A stretch of DNA of 64,000 nt from Bacteroides sp. 43_108 (GCA_001915545.1 MNQS01000021.1:1-64000); one strand, 5' to 3'; counted from the stretch's first letter, positions 1 to 10,213 are shown. The notes: generated by a model from the sequence alone, not told the origin. Numbers and translations: made by a program.

Positions 1-1366
1 ACGGAAAATGGGCAATAATAATGGCACATAAAGTGATTATACTCTATCGACTTTATATGCCATATTACTTTTTAGGGACATTTACTGAATATCCCTATAA
101 TAAAGGCATTGATTTTGACTTCGTCGATTACAGTTCTCTGATGAAAGCAAAATACAATAATGGACATCTGAACATTTCAGGAGAAGAATATAAGGCTGTA
201 ATAGTTCCGTCAATGAAAGCCATAAGAGATTCAGCATTAGTTGTCCTTGCAAAATTTGCTTCGCATGGAGGCACAGTCATCAATATAGGTGATTTGTCGG
301 AAACGACGGAAGCATACGGAAAAGATGAGAAACATGTGGGAAAACTTGTTGCAGAAATGACAAGCGGAAAAGACTTCACGCGAACAGAAAACTGCGACAA
401 TCTCGACATCATATTGGACAAGCATTTCGTACGCGACTTCAGTGCTGTAGACAATCAGAGTAACGACATTTTCATCAATCACAGAAAGGCTGACAGCCTG
501 AATATCTATGGAATATATAATGCTGAAAAAAACAGCAGATGTTTCTTCAGATGTCATGGCGATGTGGAATACTGGGATATTTGGAGCGGAGAAAAATATA
601 AAATTGAAAATTGCGAAAAGACAGAACATGGTACTATTGTAAATATGCCGAAAGGCAAGGAAGAATTCCAGATAATAGTATTCACCCCAAGAAGCAAAGC
701 GCAAATTTTCAAGGATGCAGAGACAGAAAGCATAAAACTTGCTGACAAATGGGAATGCGAAATTGTACCTGTGCTAGACAATCGTTTTGGCGACTATCAT
801 TACCCAGGAACAAACGAAAAGCTTCGTCCTGAAATAAGGCACTACAACTACATACTATCAAAAGAAAAAAGTCTGAAGGAAGCAAAACTGCTGGCAGAAA
901 ACGGCAAAGCTTCAGAAGTTACATACACCTATGGAGATGAATTCATGTACAGCGGTGCCACTAACGAAGTTCTCAGCGATGAGTTCCTCGCCGGACTTAA
1001 ACGTGCGCCTGAGGCATGGAAACCTTATAGATTTTCAAGACGCTGGGGCGTAGAAAAACGATCCTGGACATCAAGGCTATCACGGAATGAAAATGAAGAT
1101 GAATCCGGAGGTGATAAGACCGGGCAGAATGGTACAGAATGCCACATCAACCAGTAGGGGAAGCTGAAAAAGAAGGCAATAAATATTACATGTTCACGAC
1201 AGTAAAAGCTCCATACAGCGGAACCTTCAAGATTGAAACAGGCAAGGAAAAACCATCCGGATGTTTCATCAACGGGAAAAAAGGATGAACACATATTCAT
1301 GCAACAATAAAAGAAAATGGGATGGTTCCGCAAATCACAATGCGTTCCATCTCATTCTCCTATTAA
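1..1366 (+). pseudogene. Decayed GH106-like alpha-L-rhamnosidase, C-terminal part (continues off the left edge)
   Basis: The reading frame is already open at the window edge and runs to a stop at 1155-1157, so the ATG at 21 is not a real start. The translation resembles the C-terminal half of GH106 rhamnosidases: a segment of the YKAVIVPSM...GGTVINIGD type near residues 57-90, then a beta-rich region ending in KPYRFSRRWGVE. At the A5 run at 1054-1058 the homologous text jumps frame and continues as NDPGHQGYHGMK. It jumps again near 1140 (into EKEGNKYYMFTTVKAPYSGT) and again near 1285 (ending in PQITMRSISFSY, stop 1364-1366). Three frame changes indicate a dead gene, unless the assembly has errors. 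The intact family releases L-rhamnose from rhamnogalacturonan side structures in the periplasm or outside the cell. The family assignment is from memory of motifs. Confidence 0.7.
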
Positions 1367-1393
1367 AGTATGTATGATTGAAGATTTGTATCC

Positions 1394-2848
1394 TTAAACA
1401 GTTTGGTTCTGCACTTGTATTTCATCAGGGTTCTTCTTCACTATTTTATAGCCTATAGCTGCAATAAGGATGCTCATTATAGGACTGAAAATATTAAAGA
1501 AGCAATAAGGTAAATAGGCCAATGTCGGAACACCCAGTATTGTAGCCTGCGTCATTCCGCACGTATTCCATGGAATAAGAACAGAAGTCACCGTAACAGC
1601 ATCTTCTGTTGTTCGGCTCAGCAAACGACTTTCATAACCGCTCTTTTCATATATACGACTGAACATCTTGCCCGTCAGGATAATACTTATATACTGGTCG
1701 GCAGTTGCCAGATTGAGGAACAATCCAGAACAAACTGTTGAAGCAACCAGTGATACTCTTCCGCGCACGAAGCTTACAAAAGCAGACGTTATAGAACGCA
1801 GCATACCTCCAGCGGTCATTGTCCCCCCGAAACACATAGCGCATAGTATCAGCCATACTGTATCCATCATACCGGCCATGCCCCTTGTGGCAACAAGCTC
1901 AGTAAGTACAGGATTACCAGTCTGAATGCTGGTTTCACCATAACAAGACATCATGATTCCCTTGAAAAGTCCACCTCCTTCTGCAATCTCCTGAAGAAGA
2001 TGCGGTTGGAAAACTGCGGCCGCAACACAAGCCATAGCTGTAGATATCGCCAATGTCATAATTGACGGAACCTTTTCAGCAATCAGGACTCCTGTCAGTA
2101 CCGGAACAATCAACAGCCAAGGTGATATACAGAAACGCTCATCGAGACATGAAGCAAATTCCTCAATATGTGCAGCATCTCGCGTCACCCCAGACAATCC
2201 CATCACAGTAAATATTATCAGAGCCAAAAACAACGAAGGTACTGTTGTAAACATCATGTAGCGAATATGTCTGAAAAGCGGAGTACCGGTAACAGAAGAG
2301 GCCAGAATAGTAGTATCAGACAATGGTGAAACTTTGTCACCGAAATAAGCGCCCGATATTATTGCTCCTGCAATCCATCCTTCATCAAAACCCTGAGCCT
2401 TACCTATTCCGAGAAGGGCAATACCTATTGTTGCAATAGTTGTCCACGAACTACCAGTCATAACTGATATGAGTACACAAATCAAACAAGTGGAAACAAG
2501 GAAAAATGAAGGGTGTATTATCTGCATGCCGTAATATATAAGAGTAGGAACGATTCCGCTCACCATCCATGTTCCGCTCAATGCACCTATTATAAGAAGT
2601 ATAATAATAGCAGACGAGACACCTGCTATATTCTTTGTTATGGCGTTTTCAAAACTTTGCCACGGCACTTTATAAAATGCCATTCCGATAATTACACACG
2701 AAGCGGAAGTGACAAGAAGCGAAATCTGGCTGCCACCGCTCAACGCATCACCACCAAAAATTCTTATCGTAAAAGCCAGCATCGCAACAAGGATTGCAAT
2801 TGGTAAAAATGAGGCCAAAGTAGAAGGGGTTCGTGCTGATTCACTCAT
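1394..2848 (-). CDS. nhaC: Na+/H+ antiporter, NhaC family
   Basis: A 484-residue inner-membrane protein with about a dozen hydrophobic segments. It matches the NhaC family through the GSSWTTIATIGIALLGIG stretch (about 133-150) and the downstream AYFGDKVSPLSDTTILA segment (about 167-183), where polar and acidic residues sit inside membrane helices. NhaC exchanges internal Na+ for external H+, which serves sodium and pH homeostasis; some relatives in this ion-transporter superfamily instead exchange organic acids. The gene converges on the decayed rhamnosidase, is separated from rluA-like by about 200 AT-rich bases, and appears to be a single-gene unit. The length is normal for the family. Confidence 0.9.
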   Translation of the reverse strand: MSESARTPSTLASFLPIAILVAMLAFTIRIFGGDALSGGSQISLLVTSASCVIIGMAFYKVPWQSFENAITKNIAGVSSAIIILLIIGALSGTWMVSGIVPTLIYYGMQIIHPSFFLVSTCLICVLISVMTGSSWTTIATIGIALLGIGKAQGFDEGWIAGAIISGAYFGDKVSPLSDTTILASSVTGTPLFRHIRYMMFTTVPSLFLALIIFTVMGLSGVTRDAAHIEEFASCLDERFCISPWLLIVPVLTGVLIAEKVPSIMTLAISTAMACVAAAVFQPHLLQEIAEGGGLFKGIMMSCYGETSIQTGNPVLTELVATRGMAGMMDTVWLILCAMCFGGTMTAGGMLRSITSAFVSFVRGRVSLVASTVCSGLFLNLATADQYISIILTGKMFSRIYEKSGYESRLLSRTTEDAVTVTSVLIPWNTCGMTQATILGVPTLAYLPYCFFNIFSPIMSILIAAIGYKIVKKNPDEIQVQNQTV

Positions 2849-3052
2849 AAATATATGCTTAAATTATTTGTATATCTTATATAAACATGCATAAAATCTC
2901 AATTCGGGGCACAAAGATATAAGAATTGATGCATAATTATACTTATATATACAATAATTCTATATTAAAGTTCAAAACAAGAAATATTTATGCATAAATA
3001 TGCAGACAACTTGTCAAAAACATAATAAAAAGCAATAGAAATTGTAAAAGCC

Positions 3053-4672
3053 TCAGAATGGAACTTTTGCAGTAAAAGTCACTTCTTTTTTCAAGTACGG
3101 ATGAATGAATGTGATTTGTTCAGCATGCAGGTACAACCTATCAGACGGCTTTCCATATAACCTATCTCCATGTATAGGCATACCAAGTCCATCAGGATGT
3201 GCAGAATGAACCCTTAACTGATGTGTACGCCCTGTCAAAGGATAAAATGCAACTCTGGTAAAAGCACCATCTTCAATACCTATAACCTCAAAACGTGTTT
3301 CGGCATATTTCCCATGAATGCTGTCCACCATCTGCTGGGGCCTGTGAGCAGGATCAAGACACAATGGCAGAACAATCTTTCCACCAGCCTCTGTCAATAC
3401 TCCATCCAGCAGGGCAACATATCGCTTGCATATTTTATGTTCGGCAAATTGTCTTTGCAGGTTTTCATGAACATCTTTCGACTTTGCTATCACAAGCAGA
3501 CCTGAGGTATCCATATCCAATCTATGAACAATCAACGGACCATCAGCTGAAGGAAAACGACGAAGAGCAATATCATAAACTGAAATACGGCCATCTTTAC
3601 CAGGAACAGACAACATTCCTGCAGGTTTATCGACGACCCAGATACAATCATCTTCATAGACAGTTCTAAGATCGTTTTCCGAGAAGGCTGTCACTCCAAG
3701 AGGCGAAGGCTCAACATCCAGACCTTCAAGCATGAAGCCTAACAGCGGCTCGCATTTGCTTTTACATGAAGGATAATAATGCAGATGATGCCTTACTTCG
3801 GCTTTAGGCGACTGTCCCCACCAAAATTCAGCCATACAAAGTGGATGCATGCCGTTGGTATAAGCATACTGGAGCAGTTTGGGAGCTGCGCATTCTCCTG
3901 TACCTGCAGGAGGAAGTTCATGCCTCACTTCATTGAATATTTCGTAAGCAGAAGAAACCTGACCTTTCGCATTCAAAAGGCGATAACTGTCGAATAGCCT
4001 GCGCTGTAATTTAGCAGAACGGCTACGCCTCTCTTCCTTAAGCATGCTTATCCGTTCTTCAATATCTCCGATTTCAGTATTAATAATTCTGATACGATCC
4101 GCGTACCTTTCTTTTATTCTCCTACGCTCGGCCTTTTCATATTGGCTCTCCTTTATCAACCTTCGCTCCTCGTCTTCAGTCAAACCTGCAGCACGCATTT
4201 CATCACGCCTGATCTTCGAAAGACGCATCCTATCGGCCCATTCATGCAACACAATATCTGCTTCATGAGACAAATCCGAAATAGTTCTCTTTAAATCCGC
4301 ATATTGCGAAGACGACTGCAACATCCCTATCGCACGATTTATTTCAGATATATTCGCTTCCTCATCTGAGAAGTAACTGTCAGGGCTGAGGAGATCATAA
4401 ATCGGAGGAACAAAATATTTGTGCTTGTTGCCGTGTGCAATATTACCTGAGTAAGCGGCCAGAAAGCCTACTTTGCCATGTTTTTCAACAACAAGAACAC
4501 CAAACATTTTCCCGTGTCCGATCTCATCAGCCCAATCTTCACGCAAACGCAAATAAGCCTGAACCTGCTCCGAAGCCATTACAGCCAACGGATGAGGTTC
4601 ATAGCAGAAAGGATATGTGAACTTCAGAGGAAGTTTGATGTCCGAAATGTCTTTTTCAAAATAATGAAACAT
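3053..4672 (-). CDS. RluA-family pseudouridine synthase with long N-terminal extension
   Basis: A 539-residue protein. The C-terminal ~210 residues are a canonical RluA catalytic domain with the HRLDMDTSGLLVIAKS signature, whose Asp is the catalytic nucleophile; YLHAEQITFIHP near the end is also typical. These enzymes isomerise uridine to pseudouridine in rRNA or tRNA. The N-terminal ~320 residues are unusual. They comprise an alpha/beta block (VVEKHGKVGFLAAYSGNIA), a charged Glu/Arg-rich coiled coil at about 130-230, and a Cys/His-rich segment (MHPLCMAEFWWG...HYYPSCKSKC). This long form occurs in Bacteroidales and some other bacteria. I cannot tell the RNA target from sequence. It stands alone, upstream of lptD-like in the same direction but with its own spacing. 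Confidence 0.88.
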   Translation of the reverse strand: MFHYFEKDISDIKLPLKFTYPFCYEPHPLAVMASEQVQAYLRLREDWADEIGHGKMFGVLVVEKHGKVGFLAAYSGNIAHGNKHKYFVPPIYDLLSPDSYFSDEEANISEINRAIGMLQSSSQYADLKRTISDLSHEADIVLHEWADRMRLSKIRRDEMRAAGLTEDEERRLIKESQYEKAERRRIKERYADRIRIINTEIGDIEERISMLKEERRSRSAKLQRRLFDSYRLLNAKGQVSSAYEIFNEVRHELPPAGTGECAAPKLLQYAYTNGMHPLCMAEFWWGQSPKAEVRHHLHYYPSCKSKCEPLLGFMLEGLDVEPSPLGVTAFSENDLRTVYEDDCIWVVDKPAGMLSVPGKDGRISVYDIALRRFPSADGPLIVHRLDMDTSGLLVIAKSKDVHENLQRQFAEHKICKRYVALLDGVLTEAGGKIVLPLCLDPAHRPQQMVDSIHGKYAETRFEVIGIEDGAFTRVAFYPLTGRTHQLRVHSAHPDGLGMPIHGDRLYGKPSDRLYLHAEQITFIHPYLKKEVTFTAKVPF

Positions 4673-4794
4673 AGCAACATGTACCTTTCATGTAGGACAA
4701 AGGAAAAGCTTTTACAAGCACTATTTCCATGAATACATTCATTTATAACGATGTATTCCTAAAATAAAAATCCGCTACGTCAGACAGAAATATA

Positions 4795-7698
4795 TCAATA
4801 CCACTTGATTGTACTTGAGTAACTGCTCCTCTTATCATACTTGAGCGCATCTGTAAGTGTGCTTGCATTTGCGCGTATTGAGAAATTATAAGAAGTGAAA
4901 GGTCCAAGAACCAGACCACAACTCATAGTGAAACAGTGCATATCACGCGATATATTCACCGTTGTCATAGACAGGTCACGCATAGTGAAATCATATCCCG
5001 ATGAAAAGTTGATATTCCAATTGTTAGAAATTCTGATATTGCCCGAGAAGTTAAGAGTCTGCGTGAACTTATATGGATAACGCATTGTCTTGATGTTGAT
5101 GTCTGCGCTTCTGTCCTCCGCCATATTCAATCCATATGAAACTGTAAATGACCAAGGCATTGAGAATTTCATATAACCATCCGCATCCAATCCGCTTGCA
5201 GCTTGTTCACGTTCTTTTTTCTTGCTTTTACCAGAACCGGACTCTTCATCTGTATTCTCGGTATCCTCGCCTTCTTCGTCTTCAACATCTTCATCTTCTG
5301 CCGTTCCACGGCCAAACAGTTTGTTGAGCTTTTCCTTCCACGTTTTGAACGTATTGTTGTTGAATGTATAAGAAATATTCTTGCTCATTCCTTGGAAACG
5401 TCCGAAACGTCCGTAAGACCACTCTGTTCTATTGCCCTCGACAACATTGCCATTCTTATCGAATTCGTATGCATAAGTTGCAAAACGTGCATTTATGTTC
5501 AATGTGTATGACTTACCGAATTTCAATCTGATTCTAGTAGACAAATCACTCCATTGCTTAGTCTTTGCAGCCAAGTTGTAAGAAAGGCTAGCACCCAATT
5601 CATCAATAAGACTTACTTTCTTCACTCCTGTCGAATCCTTGTCTGACTTTATCTTCATCTCGACATTGTTGGATACATCGAAGCTCACAGATCCGGTTTT
5701 ACCACGTGAAGGAACGCCGTACAATGAATTGCTGTAAGGAGAATACTCCACTACAGACACATTACCATCTTCGTCAGTCTTGACATAAGTTTTCCAGAAA
5801 CCGTATCTCTCAGCTCCAAAGTCAGGAGCGTAACTGAATGTTACAGAAGGCGTGAAGACGTGACGTATCATCTCAATCTTATCGCCGAATACAGCTTTAG
5901 AAGGTTTATAGAAACCATACAAAGTAGTATTCGCAGCCAAACTTAGATTATAGTTGTAAACTCGGTTGAAACCATATATGGTATCATTTACAACCCTCTG
6001 AGTCATCTCGTCCCAGCTTTGCTCAACTCTGTTAGTATACCACCTTTCAGTGTAATTGAACGAAGGTGTGATGTTGATGCAATTGAAAAGACTGAATGAA
6101 GCACTGATAGGTATATAATGCTTCATACCGTTTCTCCAGTCTTTGATAAGGCTCGAATGAAACAGTTTATCTTCCTTTGTCGATATGCTGTTGCTCAGAT
6201 ATCCGGTATAGCTCAACGATATTTTCTCGTACCACTTTTCCTTGCCGGCACGTATTTTTCTCTTGAAAGGATATACACGGCTCAAGCTGATGCTGAGGTC
6301 AGGCAATGTGAGTGCCAATGTTGAGTCCCTCATATTCTGAGATATATTGGCACTACTAGAAATGGACAAACCAATTCTAGGGAATGTGTAAGAATAGCTC
6401 ACACTCGAAGTTCGTGTACTCTGCGAATAAGACGTTGGATCGTACAAGCTTGAAAGGTTGTTCTTTTCATAGCTTGTGGTTGCGAAGTTCACACTTGCCG
6501 AAAACGAACTGTTGGGATTGGCCAACGCGTCCTGTCTGTGTGTCCACTGCACTTTGAAGTTTTTCTCCACGCTGTAGTCAGGCATGTTCTTTTCGCCGGT
6601 CTTTGTGACCTGATAATTGAAATAGAAATTACCCGAATACTTATATCGTTTCTTGTATGTTGTCTGCGCAGAAATACCCCATGAACCTTTTGTATATATT
6701 TCTCCAGTCAACTTAAGATCGACATTGTCATTGATAGCAAAGTAATAACCTCCGTCACGCAAATAAAATCCTCGAGTATACTCATCTCCGTATGTCGGCA
6801 TGATGAAACCGGAAGAATACTTGCTTGTGAATGGGAAATATGCAAAAGGAACTGCAAGCGGCAACGGAACATCCTCAACAACCAACCATGCTGGACCGGC
6901 AAAAACATTCTTTCCGGTATGCACCTTGGCACGGCTCAATGCTATATAGAAATGCGGATGCTTTGCATCGCAAGTCGTATAAGTTCCATGCTTCAGATAA
7001 AGTTCGTCGCCTTCTCCTTTCTTGGCGTCATTGCTGACTAGAAATCCGCCTTCCTGCTCGGTTGTGACATTTGTTATGAAACCTTTTTTCGATTTGAAAT
7101 TGTAACTCATCGTTTCAGATTCATACATTTCAGAACCTTCCTTGTAGACAGGCTTACCCACCAACGTGCCGGTAGAGTCCGGCAAACCAACAGCATGTAC
7201 AATTGAGCTGTCGAGACTCATGGTCATCTTTTCTGCCGTAAGTTCGATGTTCTGGTAGTTCACCTTTCCATCACCATAAAGGAATGCATAAGAATCGCCG
7301 GCCATGAACACAACAGAGTCCTTGGCTTCATAGCTGACAGGGTCGTCAAGAGCATTCTTTTTAGATTTACGTATTGAATCTTGCACCTGAGCGATAGAGT
7401 CGTTCCACTGCACCGCTTTTGGATTGCCTATACCGTGCTGCTGATCAAAAGCGCCCTTGATAGAATCCAGCTTGGCAAGTTTCATTGAATCGGACAAAGA
7501 GTCGCGTACTGATAAAGAACTGTCAATACGCAAATTCGTTGACACAGAATCGGAATCGGACAATAAAGCACTGATCCCACGGCCGGAAACACCCGTATAT
7601 CCGGCCACGGAGCTCTGCGCCACCAAAGCGACGGCGACCAGTATCAACGCAAGTATATAAAATCTGAGTTTCAAATCAAAAAAACAATGATGTGACAA
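4795..7698 (-). CDS. lptD: LptD-like LPS-assembly outer membrane protein
   Basis: A 967-residue protein beginning with a hydrophobic signal segment (about 10-32). An OstA/LptA-like beta-jellyroll at about 100-260 (SYEAKDSVVFMAGDSYAFLYGDGKVNY onward) is followed by a long barrel rich in alternating aromatic and polar strands, ending in a short aromatic C-terminus. This is the Bacteroidota form of LptD, the outer-membrane translocon that inserts lipopolysaccharide into the outer leaflet. An acidic, low-complexity insert near residues 800-835 (EDEDVEDEEGEDTEN) is likely an exposed loop. The HD-domain gene lies just upstream on the same strand, 88 bases away. The start at 7698 is the first ATG giving a signal sequence; a few downstream Met codons would lose it. 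Confidence 0.88.
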   Translation of the reverse strand: MSHHCFFDLKLRFYILALILVAVALVAQSSVAGYTGVSGRGISALLSDSDSVSTNLRIDSSLSVRDSLSDSMKLAKLDSIKGAFDQQHGIGNPKAVQWNDSIAQVQDSIRKSKKNALDDPVSYEAKDSVVFMAGDSYAFLYGDGKVNYQNIELTAEKMTMSLDSSIVHAVGLPDSTGTLVGKPVYKEGSEMYESETMSYNFKSKKGFITNVTTEQEGGFLVSNDAKKGEGDELYLKHGTYTTCDAKHPHFYIALSRAKVHTGKNVFAGPAWLVVEDVPLPLAVPFAYFPFTSKYSSGFIMPTYGDEYTRGFYLRDGGYYFAINDNVDLKLTGEIYTKGSWGISAQTTYKKRYKYSGNFYFNYQVTKTGEKNMPDYSVEKNFKVQWTHRQDALANPNSSFSASVNFATTSYEKNNLSSLYDPTSYSQSTRTSSVSYSYTFPRIGLSISSSANISQNMRDSTLALTLPDLSISLSRVYPFKRKIRAGKEKWYEKISLSYTGYLSNSISTKEDKLFHSSLIKDWRNGMKHYIPISASFSLFNCINITPSFNYTERWYTNRVEQSWDEMTQRVVNDTIYGFNRVYNYNLSLAANTTLYGFYKPSKAVFGDKIEMIRHVFTPSVTFSYAPDFGAERYGFWKTYVKTDEDGNVSVVEYSPYSNSLYGVPSRGKTGSVSFDVSNNVEMKIKSDKDSTGVKKVSLIDELGASLSYNLAAKTKQWSDLSTRIRLKFGKSYTLNINARFATYAYEFDKNGNVVEGNRTEWSYGRFGRFQGMSKNISYTFNNNTFKTWKEKLNKLFGRGTAEDEDVEDEEGEDTENTDEESGSGKSKKKEREQAASGLDADGYMKFSMPWSFTVSYGLNMAEDRSADINIKTMRYPYKFTQTLNFSGNIRISNNWNINFSSGYDFTMRDLSMTTVNISRDMHCFTMSCGLVLGPFTSYNFSIRANASTLTDALKYDKRSSYSSTIKWY

Positions 7699-7786
7699 TA
7701 CTTATCGGGATGCAAAATTACATATTATCGCACAAATATTTAAGCATGTAATGCATTTTAACCGATTTTTTATAAATCATCAGCAG

Positions 7787-8323
7787 TTAAAGAAACATAT
7801 CGCACCATTTCTTGAACCTTTCAGCACCTTCCTCTCCAAATTTTGCAACGCTCTTAAGAGCCTTGTCCACAGACTTTTCCTTGTCAAGATGTGTTTTAGA
7901 AAAGAATTTATCGGCAAAACATACAATCTGCTCTTCCATGGATACAGGCATGAGATCGCGATGTGGGACAGGCAGATTATTCTTTAAGATATAGTCAAGC
8001 GACAATCCTGCACCGGTATGCCGCTCACACACAAGGGCATGGAGGGGAAAGCCTTCAGAGGCAACAATCTCAGAACCTTTAGTACCGTGGCAGATGTAAG
8101 GATAAGCTCCAAAACAGAATATATCCGGTGCATCACACATAAATATGCCGATGTCGTGAAGCATGGCGGCTTCTTCAACAAAACGCTTGTCGGCATTGAG
8201 TTCCGGATGGCGTGCAACAATTTCCAGCGCCTTGTCGGCCACTGCGCGACTGTGCACTTCCAGTATCTCTTTCAATCTGCTTCCTTCCGTATAATATTTA
8301 TCAATTATAGCCTGATAGTCCAT
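7787..8323 (-). CDS. HD-domain (HDIG) phosphohydrolase
   Basis: A 178-residue protein starting MDYQAIIDKYY. A longer reading to 8422 exists, but its extra 33 residues look non-genic and would overlap the promoter of the divergent channel gene. Metal-binding HD motifs are visible: H in LEVHSRAVADKAL, the HD pair in AAMLHDIG, and H residues further on in YICHGTKGS and CERHTGAG. The family consists of cytoplasmic metal-dependent phosphohydrolases acting on nucleotides or phosphate esters; the substrate here is unknown. Its short length fits stand-alone HDIG proteins of Bacteroidales. It is divergent from the mscS-like gene and upstream of lptD. Confidence 0.85.
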   Translation of the reverse strand: MDYQAIIDKYYTEGSRLKEILEVHSRAVADKALEIVARHPELNADKRFVEEAAMLHDIGIFMCDAPDIFCFGAYPYICHGTKGSEIVASEGFPLHALVCERHTGAGLSLDYILKNNLPVPHRDLMPVSMEEQIVCFADKFFSKTHLDKEKSVDKALKSVAKFGEEGAERFKKWCDMFL

Positions 8324-8407
8324 GTTTGTCCTATAATAATTATTACAGCATAGTAATGCAACACAAAACACAATACGCAAAGAACTGGCGTATTTGGATG
8401 TAATTGT

Positions 8408-8415
8408 TAACTTTG
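8408..8415 (+). promoter_or_regulatory. Putative -7 box (TAACTTTG) for the MscS-like gene
   Basis: TAACTTTG matches the Bacteroidota TAnnTTTG -7 element and lies 20 bases before the ATG at 8435. I see no convincing TTTG at the ideal upstream distance. Confidence 0.5.
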
Positions 8416-8434
8416 CATGCAAAATTAGTAAAAT

Positions 8435-9331
8435 ATGGCATATTTAATAGACTTGAACGGTATTAAAGCCGTAATGAATTACGAGTTTCTGGGAATATAT
8501 CTAAAAGATCCTGTTTTTTTCTGCATCAAAGTTGCAATCATCATTCTTTTCGTAAAGTTCCTTCTGTGGCTCAGCAATATGATAAGCAGAAGAGCACTCA
8601 AGAGAAAGAACAGCAAATTCTATGACGAGACGAGTGCAAAATTCATCATGCGCATAGTCACAACTGTCGTTTACATACTTGGAGTTGCATCAATCCTTTC
8701 CCTGATTCCAGCTCTTGAAAAGATTGGAACGTCTATCCTTGCCAGTGCCGGAATCCTTGCAATGGCTGTAGGTCTTGCATCTCAAGAAGCACTTTCCAAC
8801 ATTGTTGGAGGAATATTCATCATATTTGCAAAACCGTTCAGAATCGGAGATTTCATTGAAGTAGACGGTGCAGAAAGCGGAACTGTAAGCGAAATCACAC
8901 TCAGACACACGGTCATAAGAAATGCTGAAAACAGAACGATCATCATACCGAACAGCAAAATCAGCAGCAGTACAATAATCAACAGTACCGTAGGCGAACC
9001 TGCTACATGTGCTTTTGTCGAAGTAGGTGTTTCCTATAATGAAGATCTCAACAAATGCATCAGCGTGATGCGCGACGAGGTTGAGAAACATCCTATGCTT
9101 ATCGACCACAGAACAGAAGAGGAAAAAGCGAAGAATACCGAAAAAGTTATAATAAGAATCACCAACCTGGGAGATTCAGCCATAACGATGAGAGCCTATG
9201 CTTGGGCAAACACACCCGGCAATGCATTTACGATGAAATGCGATCTTCTGAAGTCAATTAAGGAAAGATTCGACAAGGAGAATATTGAAATACCATATCC
9301 GTATTTCAATCAGATTGTAAAGAACGCGTAA
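8435..9331 (+). CDS. MscS-family small-conductance mechanosensitive channel
   Basis: A 298-residue inner-membrane protein. There are N-terminal hydrophobic helices at about 25-48 and 72-92. These lead into the glycine/alanine-rich pore helix GILAMAVGLASQEALSNIVGGIFI (about 109-132), then the MscS beta domain with KPFRIGDFIEVDGAESGTV, and a mixed alpha/beta C-terminal cage. The family opens under membrane tension to release solutes during hypo-osmotic shock. The size matches E. coli MscS (286 aa). It is a single-gene unit, divergent from the HD gene and closed by a strong hairpin at 9350-9394. Confidence 0.93.
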   Translation: MAYLIDLNGIKAVMNYEFLGIYLKDPVFFCIKVAIIILFVKFLLWLSNMISRRALKRKNSKFYDETSAKFIMRIVTTVVYILGVASILSLIPALEKIGTSILASAGILAMAVGLASQEALSNIVGGIFIIFAKPFRIGDFIEVDGAESGTVSEITLRHTVIRNAENRTIIIPNSKISSSTIINSTVGEPATCAFVEVGVSYNEDLNKCISVMRDEVEKHPMLIDHRTEEEKAKNTEKVIIRITNLGDSAITMRAYAWANTPGNAFTMKCDLLKSIKERFDKENIEIPYPYFNQIVKNA

Positions 9332-9349
9332 GCTTATCAACGTATAATC

Positions 9350-9394
9350 AAGGCCCGCCGAACGCATTTCAAGATTATGCATCCGGCGGGCCTT
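9350..9394. terminator. Bidirectional hairpin terminator
   Basis: A perfect arm pair, AAGGCCCGCCG and CGGCGGGCCTT, encloses a loop that has its own short GCAT/ATGC pairing. It sits between the convergent MscS-like and EFR1 genes. Confidence 0.85.
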
Positions 9395-9415
9395 AACTAT
9401 AATTGCACCGAGGGT

Positions 9416-10213
9416 TCACGCTATAAAGAAAACTTCCGGTTCGCGTCTTTCGGCACACATTGCATGAAGCTTTGCAGTGAAAGGAGTATCGAACACTCTT
9501 GCGCCGCAAGGACACATTTTCACACAAGCACAACACTTTATGCATAGGTCAACATCTGTAACCGGTTTGGTGTAATCTATAACTGTAATGGCCTTTGTCG
9601 GGCACACATCGACACACTCGCCGCAACCGGAACAATTATCAGTGCTCACCGGAGCGACTTTCATACTAGGCCCCAGAGGCTTATATGGATAATTGCCAGG
9701 AACCTGCAACAAGCCAAGCTTTTCCAGCGAACCAGCTTCCAAACCGTCAAGCATAGCCTTTACACGACGGCCGAAGTCACGTGCCTTCATCAAATCAGAA
9801 TCGTCTGGTCGTCCCTCTGCCACCGGCATGCCTGGACGACTGTAACTGTGCTCACCGATAAAAGATGCGGCTGCAACAACCTTGAATCCCATACGCTCTG
9901 CTTCGTCACGAAGTTCTATCAAAGCATCGTCATAATGTCTGTTGCCGTAAACTGCAACAACGACGGCCACGCTGTTTTCAGGTCTCAGGCGACTGAAACG
10001 CTTCAAAGCCTCAACAGGAACACGTCCGGCATAAACAGGAGATGCTATTACACAAACCGAATTCTTAATATTCAACGGAGATGTACCGTCATCAGTTGTC
10101 AGATCTATTTCTTGTCTGGCATCCATGCCGATACCCTCGCATATCGCTCTCGCCACCTTCTGCGAGGTGTGCGTAGGCGAAAAATATACAAGATGATTAC
10201 GCTCTATTACCAT
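9416..10213 (-). CDS. EFR1-family ferredoxin (flavodoxin-like domain plus 2x[4Fe-4S])
   Basis: A 265-residue protein. The N-terminus is a flavodoxin-type fold with an FMN phosphate-loop-like YFSPTHTSQKVA at about 9-20. The C-terminal ~70 residues carry two [4Fe-4S] motifs, CSGCGECVDVCPTKAI and CIKCCACVKMCPCGA. The EFR1 family couples a flavin-binding module to a clostridial-type ferredoxin. It is presumed to be a cytoplasmic electron carrier in anaerobes; the partner enzyme is unknown. It stands alone between a terminator and the PL11 lyase gene, and shares the minus strand with that lyase (55-base gap). Confidence 0.88.
   Translation of the reverse strand: MVIERNHLVYFSPTHTSQKVARAICEGIGMDARQEIDLTTDDGTSPLNIKNSVCVIASPVYAGRVPVEALKRFSRLRPENSVAVVVAVYGNRHYDDALIELRDEAERMGFKVVAAASFIGEHSYSRPGMPVAEGRPDDSDLMKARDFGRRVKAMLDGLEAGSLEKLGLLQVPGNYPYKPLGPSMKVAPVSTDNCSGCGECVDVCPTKAITVIDYTKPVTDVDLCIKCCACVKMCPCGARVFDTPFTAKLHAMCAERREPEVFFIA

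Noticed and set aside
7787-8422. Longer start at 8422 for the HD protein
   Set aside because: The extra 33 residues have no homology-like character and would cover the divergent promoter region of the MscS-like gene.
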